From NCBI RefSeq assembly GCF_002929295.1, contig NZ_PJIM01000001.1, positions 186,001 to 250,000 of the forward strand: DNA of 64,000 bases, given 5' to 3'. Positions 36,394 through 45,500 of this stretch are shown here, piece by piece. The DNA comes from Arthrobacter sp. SX1312 (GTDB lineage: Bacteria; Actinomycetota; Actinomycetes; Actinomycetales; Micrococcaceae). Under the pieces are notes generated by a model, which did not search any database, had not been told where the DNA came from, and saw nothing but the letters and a program-made list of their open reading frames with translations. The position numbers and the translations under genes are program-made. Positions within the stretch are counted from its first letter, which is position 1. Every line of letters starts with the position of its first letter.

Positions 36394-37974
36394 TCAGAAC
36401 CCCTGCTGGATGGCCGCCGCCACTGCCCCGACGTCGTCGTTCGCCTTGAACACCCCGTCGATGTCGTCCGCGAACCCCTGGTTCATGATGATCGTGAAGG
36501 CGACGGTCCGGCCGCTCTCGGTCTCCATCACGCCCCCGAGCGTCTTGGTACCGAGCCGGAGGCGTCCGTTGAAGGAGTCGCCACCGGCCAGGGTGCCCGT
36601 CTTGGCAAAGACCTTTCCCGCGGCGGGACTGTCGGCCTGCACGGTCGAGAGTGAGCCGTCCACGCCCAGGATCGGGAGGGTATCCCGCCAGCGCTCGGCA
36701 TCCGGACGGTCCGCCATGATCGTCTGGATCTGGACGGCATTCTCGGCCGTGATGTAGTTGCCGTCGAGCCCCGAGCCGTCGATCAGGGAGGCACCGGTGA
36801 TGTCGAGGCCGGCGTCCTTCCAGATCCGGCCGGCCTCGCTCATGCCGGTGCTGCAGTCGTCCTTGCCGGTCTCCACGGCCAGGAGGCAGACGAAGGTCTG
36901 GGCACCGCGGTTGTAGCTGATCTTCATGACATACGTCGCTTCCTCTGCGAGCGGCAGCGACTCGAGCTCCGCAACGGACGGAAGCGCGTCGATGTCGGCC
37001 TGCGGTGCGAGAGTCGCGGTCGAGTTCCCAGCGGTCGGGTCGCCGTCCACCGACACGCCGGCCCGCCCGAGTGCCTCGATGAACGCCGTGCGGGCGAAGG
37101 TCGCGGGGTCCTCCAGCACGAGCACCTTCAACTGTGGGTCGCTGTCGGCGGCGATCGTGCCGCTGATCACGATCTCACCGCCCCCTGCCGATTCCGGATT
37201 CGTCACCTCCGCCTGTTCGCCGGCAGCAACTGTCCGGATGTCGCTCACCACGCGCCACGGTTCGACGGCAGGAGTCAGCTCCACCGTCGCCGGTTCTCCG
37301 ACCTCTCCCGGCGTGATCTGGAGATCGAGGATGTTCTGGTTGATGATGATCGGGGTGATCGGTTCTCCAGCCAGCTCACCCGCGAAGAGTCGATCGTCGA
37401 CGACGACCTCCCCGCTGACCGAGTCGATTCCGGAGGCCTTGACCTGCGTAGCGAGCTCGTTCAATCCCGTCAGCGGGTCCTCCGGCGTGAGCGTGGCCCC
37501 GGGAAGCGGATTGGCATCGTTGTGATCGAGATTCGTGAAGTCGACGGTGCCGTCGGGCTTCGTCCGCCCGCCCATCGTGAGGTCTCCCTTGCCGACGAGG
37601 ACGAGGTCACCCTGGAGTGCCGCGTCGACGACCTCGCCGACCCGTTTCACCGGGGTGGTGAGCGTGTGATCCGGCCCCCAGGTCAGCCATGCCGCACCCA
37701 CACTGTAGGTCTTCACGAACGAGCCCGGCTCGGCCATCTTGGCCCCGTCGAGGTCGATCAGCACCTCACCCGTCTCGATGTCGGTGGCCGTGATCTGCCA
37801 GCGACCGTTCGCGTACTCCTGCTGGTTCATGACCTCCAGCGCGGCATCCGGTACCTGCGACACGGGTCTCGTGTCGCCGGCGGGGGCGGGTCCGGCGGTG
37901 CACGCCGTCGCCCCTGCAGCGACAAGCATCAGCGCAGCCGCCGCTGCTGTTGTTCTCCGAAGGCGTCGGATCAT
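36394..37974 (-). CDS. dacB: D-Ala-D-Ala carboxypeptidase (PBP4/DacB type)
   Basis: 526 residues, S13 family. The SxxK motif is PGSFVKTYS (Ser85, Lys88), SxN is KISYNRG, and KTG is AKTGTLAGG (458-460). The signal region MIRRLRRTTAAAAALMLVAAG ends in ATAC, a weak lipobox, so it may be a lipoprotein. It trims or cross-links peptidoglycan outside the membrane. Its ATG overlaps the stop of the upstream beta-lactamase-fold gene (ATGA), so the two are one operon, both probably acting on cell-wall peptides. Confidence 0.9.
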   Translation of the reverse strand: MIRRLRRTTAAAAALMLVAAGATACTAGPAPAGDTRPVSQVPDAALEVMNQQEYANGRWQITATDIETGEVLIDLDGAKMAEPGSFVKTYSVGAAWLTWGPDHTLTTPVKRVGEVVDAALQGDLVLVGKGDLTMGGRTKPDGTVDFTNLDHNDANPLPGATLTPEDPLTGLNELATQVKASGIDSVSGEVVVDDRLFAGELAGEPITPIIINQNILDLQITPGEVGEPATVELTPAVEPWRVVSDIRTVAAGEQAEVTNPESAGGGEIVISGTIAADSDPQLKVLVLEDPATFARTAFIEALGRAGVSVDGDPTAGNSTATLAPQADIDALPSVAELESLPLAEEATYVMKISYNRGAQTFVCLLAVETGKDDCSTGMSEAGRIWKDAGLDITGASLIDGSGLDGNYITAENAVQIQTIMADRPDAERWRDTLPILGVDGSLSTVQADSPAAGKVFAKTGTLAGGDSFNGRLRLGTKTLGGVMETESGRTVAFTIIMNQGFADDIDGVFKANDDVGAVAAAIQQGF

Positions 37975-39233
37975 GGCGTTGCTCCACTCTCGATGACCGC
38001 CGCGAGGCGACGGAAGAGCTGGTCGGCGGGATGGGCGCCGGATTCCTCGTTGGACAGGTTCATGAAGACCACGACGGATGCGCCGGTGTCCGGCTGATGG
38101 AAGAGGGCAGCGGTGAAGCCGAAGCCCTCACCGTTGTGACCCCACCAGCCCCCGGTCTTCCCGATGCCGAGCGCATAGAGGTCGTAGGGAGGGCCGGCGT
38201 CCAGAGGCGCTCCTACGAGGCGTTCCGCCTGGGTCGATGCCTCGAGCAACGCGCCGGTCGCGAGCGTCTCCGCCCAGGCGCGTCCGTCGTCGAGGGTGGA
38301 GACCATCGATCCTGCCGGACCGAAGACGGACATGTTGGGTGCCTGCGGCTCGGGCCCGTCGGCGGTGGGCGCATAGCCCACCGGGTGGGCGGTGTCCCAC
38401 GTCGATGCGTCGACGATGTACTCCGTGCCGGCCTGGTCGAGCGGCTCGAGGATGAGGTCCTTCAGCACGGCATCGAACGGCTGTCCTGTCGCCTGCTCGA
38501 CGACGGCGCCCAGCAAGTTGGTGTTCGCGTTGGTGTAGACCGTCTCGGTACCGGGTGCGAACCGGGCGGGCTTGCCCAGCATGAATCCGTTGAGGTCCTC
38601 GAGGGTGAAAATCCGCTCCGGATCCTCGGAGAACGCGGCGACGAAGTCCTCGTTGGTGTAGTCGGCGTTGCCGCTGGTCATACCGGCGAGCTCGCGCAGG
38701 GTGATCCGGTCACCGTCGGTCACACCCTCGACGTACTCGTCGATCGTGTCGTCGAGCGAGATCACGCCCTCGTCGGCGAGCTGCAGGACGAGCGTCACGG
38801 TGTAGGACTTGGTGATGCTGCGCAACGGCCACTGCATCCCGGGATCGACGGCTACGCCCTTCTCGAGGTCGGCACTACCGGAGACCGAGGTCCACGTGCC
38901 CTGCCCGGGGATCCAGACGCCCACGGCAGCGCCGGGCACCCCGTACTCGACCATCGTCCGTTCGACGGTCTCCTGGAGGTCGGAGCGCAGTCCCCCCGGT
39001 AGTTCTCCTTCCGACGCGACCGGGCGTTCCGCAGCTGTGGAGGACGCTGCGGAGGACGCTGTGGAGGACGCTGCGGAGGACCCGGTGGAAGAGGACGTGG
39101 ACGAAGGATCGGGCGTGGCGGCGGGCGATGCCCCGACGCATCCGGAGAGCAGGATCGCCGCGGTGAGGCTGGTGGCCACACCGGCGCCGAACGCCCGTGC
39201 GTGACGACCGGACAGTGCGATGCTTCTCGTCAC
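37971..39233 (-). CDS. Beta-lactamase-fold serine hydrolase lipoprotein
   Basis: 420 residues. Lipoprotein signal with LLSGC (Cys32). A 35-residue Ser/Ala/Thr linker is encoded by a 12-bp tandem repeat. The class C-like catalytic SxxK is RSITKSYT (Ser139, Lys142), the tyrosine motif is VYTNANTN, and GHNGEGFGF replaces KTG (H-x-G form). Such proteins are D-stereospecific peptidases or esterases; whether it hydrolyses beta-lactams cannot be told. It is the first gene of the operon with dacB. Confidence 0.88.
   Translation of the reverse strand: MTRSIALSGRHARAFGAGVATSLTAAILLSGCVGASPAATPDPSSTSSSTGSSAASSTASSAASSTAAERPVASEGELPGGLRSDLQETVERTMVEYGVPGAAVGVWIPGQGTWTSVSGSADLEKGVAVDPGMQWPLRSITKSYTVTLVLQLADEGVISLDDTIDEYVEGVTDGDRITLRELAGMTSGNADYTNEDFVAAFSEDPERIFTLEDLNGFMLGKPARFAPGTETVYTNANTNLLGAVVEQATGQPFDAVLKDLILEPLDQAGTEYIVDASTWDTAHPVGYAPTADGPEPQAPNMSVFGPAGSMVSTLDDGRAWAETLATGALLEASTQAERLVGAPLDAGPPYDLYALGIGKTGGWWGHNGEGFGFTAALFHQPDTGASVVVFMNLSNEESGAHPADQLFRRLAAVIESGATP
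39034..39081. repeat. Four 12-bp repeats in the lipoprotein linker
   Basis: GCTGYGGAGGAC repeats four times in frame (39034, 39046, 39058, 39070) and encodes the Ser/Ala/Thr linker on the minus strand. Copy number could vary and change linker length. Confidence 0.75.
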
Positions 39234-39403
39234 GAGCAGCTCCCTACCTCGTCAGCACCGCGGAACTGTCCAGAAGCGCGAGAAGGATCGCGACACGGTG
39301 TGATCGGTTCACATGCAGTCCCCGCAACCTAGTCCTGTCCCGGCGGGGGCCACCAGTGACCTAAGTCCATGTTTTGTGGCACCTCGCTGCCGCGATCCCG
39401 CCC

Positions 39404-40450
39404 CTACGGCCAGGTCCGCCAGTTCCACCAGTGCGATGGTTCGGGCTCCACCTGGGGCTGCGCCTCCGGCTCGGGTTCCTCACCCAGCGCCTCCGCGGCC
39501 TCGACGAGGTCTGCGGTCGTGAGCGTCATGACGTCGTCGCGGTCGAGGGTATCGAGACTCCGGCCGGCGTCGAGCGACAGCCTCAGCGCCTGGCGATTGA
39601 GGGCCTGCTCGAACAGGGTGCGGGCGAAGCGGGCATTGCCGGAGTCCTCACCGGCGTGGATGTTGGCGAGGATGCGGCGCAGCATCTCGTCGGCCCCGGG
39701 CTCCAGGGTGTACTCGTGCTGGGTCAGCATCTGCTTGAAGATCGTCTCGAGAGCATCGACGGAGTAGTCGGGGAAGGTGATCTCCCGCGCGAACCGGGAG
39801 CGCAGGCCGGGGTTGGAGAGCAGGAACGACTCCATCAGCCGCGGGTAGCCGGCCACGATCACCACCATGCGGTGACGGTGGTCCTCCATCCGCTTGAGCA
39901 GCACCTCGATGGCCTCGGGGCCGAAGTCCATCCGGCCGTCCTCCGGGGTCAGGGCGTAGGCCTCGTCGATGAACAGGACGCCGTCCAGCGCCCGGCGGAT
40001 GACCCGGTCCGTCTTCATCGCCGTCGCGCCGACGTACTGCCCCACCAGGGCCGACCGGTCGACCTCCACCAGATGGCCCTTCTGCAGCAACCCGACCGCT
40101 CGGTACATCTCGGCCAGGAGGCGCGCGACGGTCGTCTTGCCTGTGCCGGGATTCCCGAGGAACACCAGGTGCTGCGACGTGGCGACCTCCGGCAGGCCGT
40201 GCGCCTTCCGGCGGGCCTGGACCTGGAGCAGCGCGACGAGCGCCCGCACCTGTTCCTTGACGCTTTCCAGCCCGACCAGGGCGTCGAGCTCGGCCTGCAC
40301 CTCGGCGAGCGGCCGGGCAGGTCCGGGCCGTGCACTGAAGAGTTCACCGGCCCGGTCATCGCCGCGCTCCGAACCCGGAAGCTTGATCTGATCGGCCAGG
40401 TTGCTGATCGTCTCGCGCAACTCGTCGAGTGGATTGCGGCTGGCTGCCAT
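39404..40450 (-). CDS. CbbX/EccA-like AAA+ ATPase
   Basis: 348 residues. Walker A is GNPGTGKTT (99-107), Walker B VLFIDEAY (about 156-163), with sensor and arginine-finger regions RLMESFLLSNPGLRSRFAREITFPDY. This is the CbbX/SpoVK/EccA branch of AAA+ proteins, which remodel partner proteins. No rubisco, ESX or sporulation genes lie nearby. It is divergent from the SRPBCC gene at 40689. The C-terminus is Glu/Pro-rich (EEPEPEAQPQVEPEP). Partner unknown. Confidence 0.85.
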   Translation of the reverse strand: MAASRNPLDELRETISNLADQIKLPGSERGDDRAGELFSARPGPARPLAEVQAELDALVGLESVKEQVRALVALLQVQARRKAHGLPEVATSQHLVFLGNPGTGKTTVARLLAEMYRAVGLLQKGHLVEVDRSALVGQYVGATAMKTDRVIRRALDGVLFIDEAYALTPEDGRMDFGPEAIEVLLKRMEDHRHRMVVIVAGYPRLMESFLLSNPGLRSRFAREITFPDYSVDALETIFKQMLTQHEYTLEPGADEMLRRILANIHAGEDSGNARFARTLFEQALNRQALRLSLDAGRSLDTLDRDDVMTLTTADLVEAAEALGEEPEPEAQPQVEPEPSHWWNWRTWP

Positions 40451-40584
40451 GGGTGTCTCCTGGGGCTATGTGGACTGCGGGACAGGATCCACGGGGGTCG
40501 GACCGTGAGGCTGATCGGCACGGAGTCCTGGAAGTGCCACTCAACTGTAGTCCTGCAGAAAAACCCCTGATTCGGCTGGACGAC

Positions 40585-40614
40585 CTGCCACAGAGACCCG
40601 ACCTGCGTTATACT
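40585..40614 (+). promoter_or_regulatory. Candidate promoter of the SRPBCC gene
   Basis: CTGCCA (40585-40590) and TATACT (40609-40614) are 18 bp apart and fit a housekeeping promoter; the mRNA would start about 70 nt before the ATG. The self-complementary AGCTAGCT lies just downstream. Confidence 0.4.
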
Positions 40615-40688
40615 AAGCTAGCTGATCAATTGCTTCAGTTGGTCGTGCACCGCTAGTTCGTACCTTGTCCCAACCCGAAGGAGACGCC

Positions 40689-41519
40689 ATGAGCACGAAG
40701 GTTGAAAAGAGCATTCTCGTCAACGTCCCGGTGAGCACCGTCTACAACCAGTGGACCCAGTTCGAAGAATTCCCCCACTTCATGGGTGGCGTCAAGTCCG
40801 TCACGCAGCTCGACAACCAGCGGCTCAACTGGGTCGTCGAAATCGGTGGGATCCGTCGTCAGTGGGACGCGACCATCCTGGAGCAGGTGCCCGACAAGAA
40901 GGTGTCCTGGGCCGCGACCGAAGGTGCCACGAACGCCGGCTCGGTCTCCTTCGACGACGTCGGAGGCGGGCAGACCCAGGTCCACCTCGTCCTCGAGTAC
41001 GAGGCCGAGGGCCTCGTCGAGAAGATCGGCGACAAGCTCAACGTCGTCGAGAACCAGGCCGAGGGAGACCTCAAGCGCTTCAAGGCATTCATCGAAGACG
41101 AGGGCTATGCCACCGGAGCGTGGCGTGGAACGGTCGGGACCGGCGTCCGTACCGGCGAGCCCGGCGTCGAGGATGCTGCCGAGTCCCGCGGCGACAGCGG
41201 AAAGGCAGGAGTGTCCGGCAAGGTAGCCGCCGGTATCGGCCTCGCCGCTGCCGCTGCAGCCGTCGGCGTCGCCGCCAGCAAGAAGAAGGACGACGACGAC
41301 ACCGTCGTCGAGGAAGACGTCACGCTCACGCCCGTGACCGACGCTGCCCCCGAGGTGTACACGACCGACGACGCCGTGCTCTCGCGCAGCACCGAGGACG
41401 TGCTCCTGCCCGTCGAGGACGTCGATCCGGCATCGAGCGGGACGCAGGCCGGTACCGCGAAGGACCCGCTGGCCGATCCGCTGCTGAACAAGGACCGCCC
41501 CACCGGTGGGGCGCTCTGA
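40689..41519 (+). CDS. SRPBCC protein with disordered acidic tail
   Basis: 276 residues from the ATG at 40689, after AAGGAGA. The first ~145 residues are a START-like/SRPBCC domain (MSTKVEKSILVNVPVSTVYNQWTQFEEFPHFMGGV), a cavity that binds lipophilic ligands. A hydrophobic Ala-rich patch (GLAAAAAAVGVAAS) may touch the membrane. The C-terminal ~80 residues are acidic and low-complexity (KKKDDDDTVVEEDVTLTP). Followed by a strong terminator. Ligand unknown; similar domains appear in stress or lipid genes. Confidence 0.78.
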   Translation: MSTKVEKSILVNVPVSTVYNQWTQFEEFPHFMGGVKSVTQLDNQRLNWVVEIGGIRRQWDATILEQVPDKKVSWAATEGATNAGSVSFDDVGGGQTQVHLVLEYEAEGLVEKIGDKLNVVENQAEGDLKRFKAFIEDEGYATGAWRGTVGTGVRTGEPGVEDAAESRGDSGKAGVSGKVAAGIGLAAAAAAVGVAASKKKDDDDTVVEEDVTLTPVTDAAPEVYTTDDAVLSRSTEDVLLPVEDVDPASSGTQAGTAKDPLADPLLNKDRPTGGAL

Positions 41520-41566
41520 TCACTGAGTGACACTCACCCTGCAGGGGGTGGGACCCAGGTCGCGGC

Positions 41567-41596
41567 AGCCACCCACTCCACCAGGAGTGGGTGGCT
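41567..41596 (+). terminator. Intrinsic terminator after the SRPBCC gene
   Basis: AGCCACCCACTCC (41567-41579) and GGAGTGGGTGGCT (41584-41596) pair over 13 bp around ACCA, followed by GACGGCTTTTCT. Classic rho-independent form. Confidence 0.85.
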
Positions 41597-41670
41597 GACG
41601 GCTTTTCTGTGGTCGAATGCCAGGAGGACTTCGACCGGTACCGACTCGTCAGGATGAAGGGGAACACCGA

Positions 41671-42729
41671 GTGCCATTCGTATTGGTCCGTCTGATCCGG
41701 GGCCTCGGGAGTTCACGTGTGTGGGTCCTGCCGGCAAGCATCATTCTCGTGGTATTCCTCACCAGTTGGCCCCTCATGGCCTGGGCGGAGCCATCCAGCA
41801 ACCCCCTCACGTCCGTGGCGAACTACTGGTGGTGGTTCCTGGTCACGGCGGCCACTGTCGGATACGGCGACTTCTTCCCGACCTCGGTCGGCGGTCGCCT
41901 CGTCGGGGCGTATGTCATCGTCGGTGGCATCGTCACCCTGACCACCCTGTTCACACGGATCGCATCGGCGATCGAGAATGCAAAGGGGCACCGCATGAAG
42001 GGCCATCTCAGCTCGGATATGTCGAATCACCTCGTGATCGTGGGCTACACGCCGGGACGCACGGAACGGCTGATCCGCGAGATCATCGCTGATGACGATC
42101 ACCCGATCACCCTCTGCGCCTGGGAGGAGACACCCGAGAATCCGATGCCCGAGCAATCCCATCTCGGTTTCGTCCGCGGAGATCTCGCGGAGGAGAGTGT
42201 GCTGCGACGTGCCGGGGTGCATCAGGCCGCGCGCCTGCTCATCGACGTCCGCGACGACAACGAGGCACTCGCGGTCACCGTCGCTGTCACGCATGTGAAT
42301 CCCGAGGCGCACACGGTCGTCGCGTTGCGCGATATGAGCCGGGCACACAACTTCTCCTACATCGCCGCCGACGTCCGCTGTGTCCAGTGGCACTCGCCGC
42401 GCCTCGCCATCGAAGAGCTGCAGGATCCGGGCATCGCGATCGTCTACGCCGACCTCATGAGCCACGGGGGCCGAAACACCTACAGCACACGCCTGCCCGA
42501 AGCGCTCCAACAGATGAACTTCGGACAGGTGCAGGAAGTCCTGGGACGACACTTCACCACCACCGTGCTCGCAGTCCAGCACGAAGGAGCCGTGATCAAC
42601 CCCGCCTGGGACACGCGACTACCCGGAGACGCTGTCGTGTACTACGTGGGAGAGCGCAGGCTCACCTCCGAGGAGATTGTCGACGCCGTTTCACAGTCCT
42701 CCAGGCAACGCGCCACCGCCGTGGACTGA
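41671..42729 (+). CDS. Kch-type potassium channel with TrkA-N (RCK) domain
   Basis: 352 residues. The GTG at 41671 is chosen for the ribosome site AAGGGGA and because the hydrophobic N-terminus starts there. One membrane helix (about 17-38), the pore loop with selectivity filter TVGYGD (62-67) and a second helix (about 75-95) make a two-TM channel subunit. The rest is an RCK/TrkA-N Rossmann domain (SNHLVIVGYTPGRTERLIREI), which binds a nucleotide and gates the pore, as in MthK. It likely controls K+ flux in tetramers. Monocistronic. Confidence 0.92.
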   Translation: MPFVLVRLIRGLGSSRVWVLPASIILVVFLTSWPLMAWAEPSSNPLTSVANYWWWFLVTAATVGYGDFFPTSVGGRLVGAYVIVGGIVTLTTLFTRIASAIENAKGHRMKGHLSSDMSNHLVIVGYTPGRTERLIREIIADDDHPITLCAWEETPENPMPEQSHLGFVRGDLAEESVLRRAGVHQAARLLIDVRDDNEALAVTVAVTHVNPEAHTVVALRDMSRAHNFSYIAADVRCVQWHSPRLAIEELQDPGIAIVYADLMSHGGRNTYSTRLPEALQQMNFGQVQEVLGRHFTTTVLAVQHEGAVINPAWDTRLPGDAVVYYVGERRLTSEEIVDAVSQSSRQRATAVD

Positions 42730-42760
42730 ATTCTGCTGCCGCCGAGGGCAGGGGCCGCCA

Positions 42761-42847
42761 TATACTCTGAGGATGCCGATCACACATCTCGCCCGGGGCC
42801 CCTATGTTCAACCGTCCGCCGTCGAGCGGGTCGGGGACGCTCTGTGA
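42761..42847 (+). promoter_or_regulatory. Leaderless 24-codon uORF before the DUF808 gene
   Basis: TATACT (42761-42766) is 6 nt before an ATG at 42773. From there 24 codons read MPITHLARGPYVQPSAVERV then GDAL, and the stop TGA overlaps the DUF808 start codon as GTGA. This is the geometry of a leaderless upstream ORF translationally coupled to the next gene. It may be a leader peptide, or simply deliver ribosomes. No -35 is seen. Confidence 0.4.
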
Positions 42848-43860
42848 GCGGCGGTCTCGTAGCCCTTCTCGACGACGTCGCAGCGATCGCCCGCATCGCG
42901 GCCGCCTCCGTGGACGACGTCGCCGCCGGCGCGGCCAAGGCGGGAACGAAGGCCGCGGGCGTGGTCATCGACGACGCCGCCGTCACCCCGCAGTACGTCT
43001 CCGGGTCCGAACCGTCCCGTGAGCTGCCGATGATCAAGCGGATCTTCTGGGGCTCGCTCCGGAACAAGCTGCTCATCATCCTGCCGGCGCTGCTGCTCAT
43101 CAGTACCTTCATCCCCGCGGTGATCCCGTTCATCCTCATGCTGGGCGGCACCTACCTGTGCTACGAAGGTGCCGAGAAGGTCTGGCACAAGCTCCGCGGC
43201 CATGCGGCCGAGAAGGCGCCGGCCTCCGCACGCGGGCCGGAGGCGGAGGCGAAGGTCACCAAGGGCGCCATCACCACCGACTTCATCCTGTCCTGCGAGA
43301 TCATGGTCATCTCGCTGAACGAGGTGTCCAGCGAGTCCATCTGGGCGCGCGCGACGATCCTGGTCGTGGTCGCCATCGCGATCACCGTCCTCGTGTACGG
43401 CGCCGTCGCGCTCATCGTGAAGATGGACGACATCGGCCTGCATCTGACCACCAAGGATTCCCCGGGCGCCCAGCGCTTCGGCGAGATGCTCGTCAAGGGG
43501 ATGCCCGCCGTCCTGGCCGGCATCACCTTCATCGGGACGATCGCCATGCTGTGGGTGGGCGGCCACATCATGCTGCAGGGAGTCTACGATCTCGGGTGGC
43601 ACCTGCCCTACGACCTCGTCCATGTCCTCGAGTCCCCGTTCGTCGGCATCCCTGTTGCGGGCGGCTTCCTCGCCTGGCTCGTGAACACCCTGTGCTCGGC
43701 CATCCTCGGACTCGCGTGGGGGCTCATCGTCATGGCCGTCGTGCACCCGCTGCTCAAGGCGCTGCCGTTCGGCAAGAAGGGCGAGCACGAGGAGGGCACC
43801 ATCCGCGCCGCCGTCGCCGGGTATCGCCCGGAGAAGAAGAACGCCGACCACACCTCCTAG
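42844..43860 (+). CDS. DUF808 (YedI-type) membrane protein
   Basis: 338 residues from a GTG. MSGGLVALLDDVAAIARIAAASVDDVA and SGSEPSRELPMIKRIFWGSLRNKLLI match YedI-type DUF808 proteins; several hydrophobic helices follow (about 75-105, 175-205, 235-265 and 285-315). Function in the membrane is unknown. The start agrees with the beginning of family homology and overlaps a 24-codon upstream ORF. A long terminator hairpin follows the stop. Confidence 0.85.
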   Translation: MSGGLVALLDDVAAIARIAAASVDDVAAGAAKAGTKAAGVVIDDAAVTPQYVSGSEPSRELPMIKRIFWGSLRNKLLIILPALLLISTFIPAVIPFILMLGGTYLCYEGAEKVWHKLRGHAAEKAPASARGPEAEAKVTKGAITTDFILSCEIMVISLNEVSSESIWARATILVVVAIAITVLVYGAVALIVKMDDIGLHLTTKDSPGAQRFGEMLVKGMPAVLAGITFIGTIAMLWVGGHIMLQGVYDLGWHLPYDLVHVLESPFVGIPVAGGFLAWLVNTLCSAILGLAWGLIVMAVVHPLLKALPFGKKGEHEEGTIRAAVAGYRPEKKNADHTS

Positions 43861-43873
43861 CCCGGCAGCCTCC

Positions 43874-43905
43874 GGCCCTCCGAACGCGACCGCGTTCGGA
43901 GGGCC
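43874..43905 (+). terminator. 15-bp hairpin after the DUF808 gene
   Basis: GGCCCTCCGAACGCG and CGCGTTCGGAGGGCC are perfect arms (43874-43888, 43891-43905), with a physical loop of four bases. It lies 13 bp after the stop; only a short T-rich stretch follows. Confidence 0.7.
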
Positions 43906-43965
43906 GCTGTCGTTAACCGGCTCCAGAACGTCCAAGAAGCCTGCCGTAGATCCTGCGGATCGTGC

Positions 43966-44430
43966 ATGATGAAGCGCAGCTACAGGACGAATGACACGGC
44001 GATCCTCGGCGTCGCACCCGGCACGCTGGACGTCAGGCGCGTCCGCGAGTTCCTCCTCTCGGATGCGCCAGACGTCCTGGGGGAGCTCCTCGGCCTGCTG
44101 GACACCCTCGTGCCGCTGAACGCGGACACCAGGGAACTGGTGGCACCGCGTATGCGCATCATCAGCGAGAGCCCGCCCTGGTGCAGAAGGAGATGGGGGG
44201 CTCTCGGGCGTCCACGCGGAGGTCCTGTACCTCAGAATGCGCCGCGCCGACGGACGAGCCGGCCGAGGACACGCGCCGACAGAGCGCGCTGATCGCGCAG
44301 CTCGTGCTCGGGATCCTCAGGTACACGCTCGAGCAGGGGGTGCGAGGCCGCCCCCGGCGCCCTCGCACCAATTGGGCGGCCGCCCTCCACGGAACCTGCA
44401 CAAAGCGCGTTTGTAAAGGTCGAATCGAGA
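43966..44430 (+). pseudogene. Decayed regulator remnant (TetR-like C-terminus?)
   Basis: Starts MMKRSYRTNDT and continues LGELLGLLDTLVPLNADTRELVAPRMRIISESP, then loses the frame near 44175: the neighbouring frames carry ALVQKEMG, then AEVLYLRMRRADG, then RRQSALIAQLVLGILRYTLEQG. Pieces in successive frames that join into one helical protein suggest a broken gene. The pattern is like the ligand-binding half of a TetR regulator, but this is uncertain. The stretch 44430-44610 has no gene. Confidence 0.35.
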
Positions 44431-44610
44431 TTGCGGTGGGTTCTTCCGTGGGTGCGGGGGCGGGTGGAGGATGAGCCACGTGGGCGCTCCGCGCAGCAGG
44501 CTCAGGATTCGCAGACTGCGGTTATTCGACGCTACGGGGTGCTCGCAGCCAGATCGATGCGGATCCGGATCCGGGTCCGTTCCAATCGCACCGTGAAGGA
44601 TACGAATCCC

Positions 44611-45384
44611 ATGAACAAGATGCGCTTGCTTGCAGTCTCCGCCCTCGCCCTCAGCGCCGTCGCTATGGCAGGGGCACCCGCAATGGCGGCCGATGGAAGC
44701 TACTCGTCGACCCTCGGCCAGGTCAACGGCACCACCGGCACCGGCACAGTCACCCTGGACGTCGTCGGTGACCAGGCCACCATCGACCTGCAGGTGTCAG
44801 GTCTCGCCGAGACCTTCCAGGGTGCGCCCTACCCCCACGTGCAGCACATTCACGGCGGCGCCGCCGGCGTCTGCCCCACACCGGCGAACGACACCAACGG
44901 TGACGGCATCATCAGCGTCACCGAGAGCGCGCCCGGCTACGGTGGCATCCTGGCGACAGTGACGACGTCAGGGCCCACGACTCCTGCCGAAGCCCTGAAC
45001 CTGCAACTTGCCGGACAGGGCGGTACCTACACCGTCCAGCGCACCTTCACGATCGACGCCGCGACCATGGCGGCACTCGAGAACGGCACGGCGGTCTTCA
45101 ACGTCCACGGCCTGGACCCGGCCACGACGCCGTCGACCCCGGAGGCGTTCAGCGCTCCCAGCGATCTGGACCCGGCCCTCCCGGCCGGCGCGACCGCGCC
45201 CGCGCTGTGCGGGACACTCGTACCGGCCCAGATGGGCTCCATGCCCTCGGGCGGGGCCGACACGGGTGCCGCCGTGGAGTCCACGTCCACCTCCGCCGGG
45301 CTGATCGCCCTCGGTGGCGGCGTCCTCCTCGCCGGCGCTGTCGGCGGGACCTACGCGGTGCGCCGCAGCATGGCGAAGGCCTGA
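44611..45384 (+). CDS. CHRD-domain surface protein with sortase-like tail
   Basis: 257 residues from the ATG at 44611 (GAAGGA upstream). A signal peptide ends at about AMA-ADG (residue 28). The CHRD domain carries PHVQHIHGGAAGVCPTP and TVFNVHGL-type strands (here AVFNVHGLDPATTP). Near the C-terminus MPSGGADTG precedes a membrane helix (AGLIALGGGVLLAGAVGG) and a basic end (RRSMAKA), like sortase- or wall-anchored proteins of Micrococcaceae, although a strict LPxTG is absent. Found in secreted proteins of unknown ligand. Confidence 0.8.
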   Translation: MNKMRLLAVSALALSAVAMAGAPAMAADGSYSSTLGQVNGTTGTGTVTLDVVGDQATIDLQVSGLAETFQGAPYPHVQHIHGGAAGVCPTPANDTNGDGIISVTESAPGYGGILATVTTSGPTTPAEALNLQLAGQGGTYTVQRTFTIDAATMAALENGTAVFNVHGLDPATTPSTPEAFSAPSDLDPALPAGATAPALCGTLVPAQMGSMPSGGADTGAAVESTSTSAGLIALGGGVLLAGAVGGTYAVRRSMAKA

Positions 45385-45399
45385 TCGTCCGCGCCTGAA

Positions 45400-45445
45400 C
45401 CGGTGACCGTCGCGGCCTCCTACGGGAGGTCGCGACGGTCACCGG
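45400..45445 (+). terminator. 21-bp hairpin with UACG tetraloop
   Basis: CCGGTGACCGTCGCG (45400-45414) pairs with CGCGACGGTCACCGG (45431-45445); inside it CCTCC and GGAGG close a UACG loop (45421-45424), with one G-U pair. Very stable. It lies 15 bp after the CHRD gene stop. Confidence 0.75.
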
Positions 45446-45500
45446 ACGGGGGACGCCCGCTGGAGAACCGCGGCCTTGCGCCTCCGGAGCCCTGCGTGCC

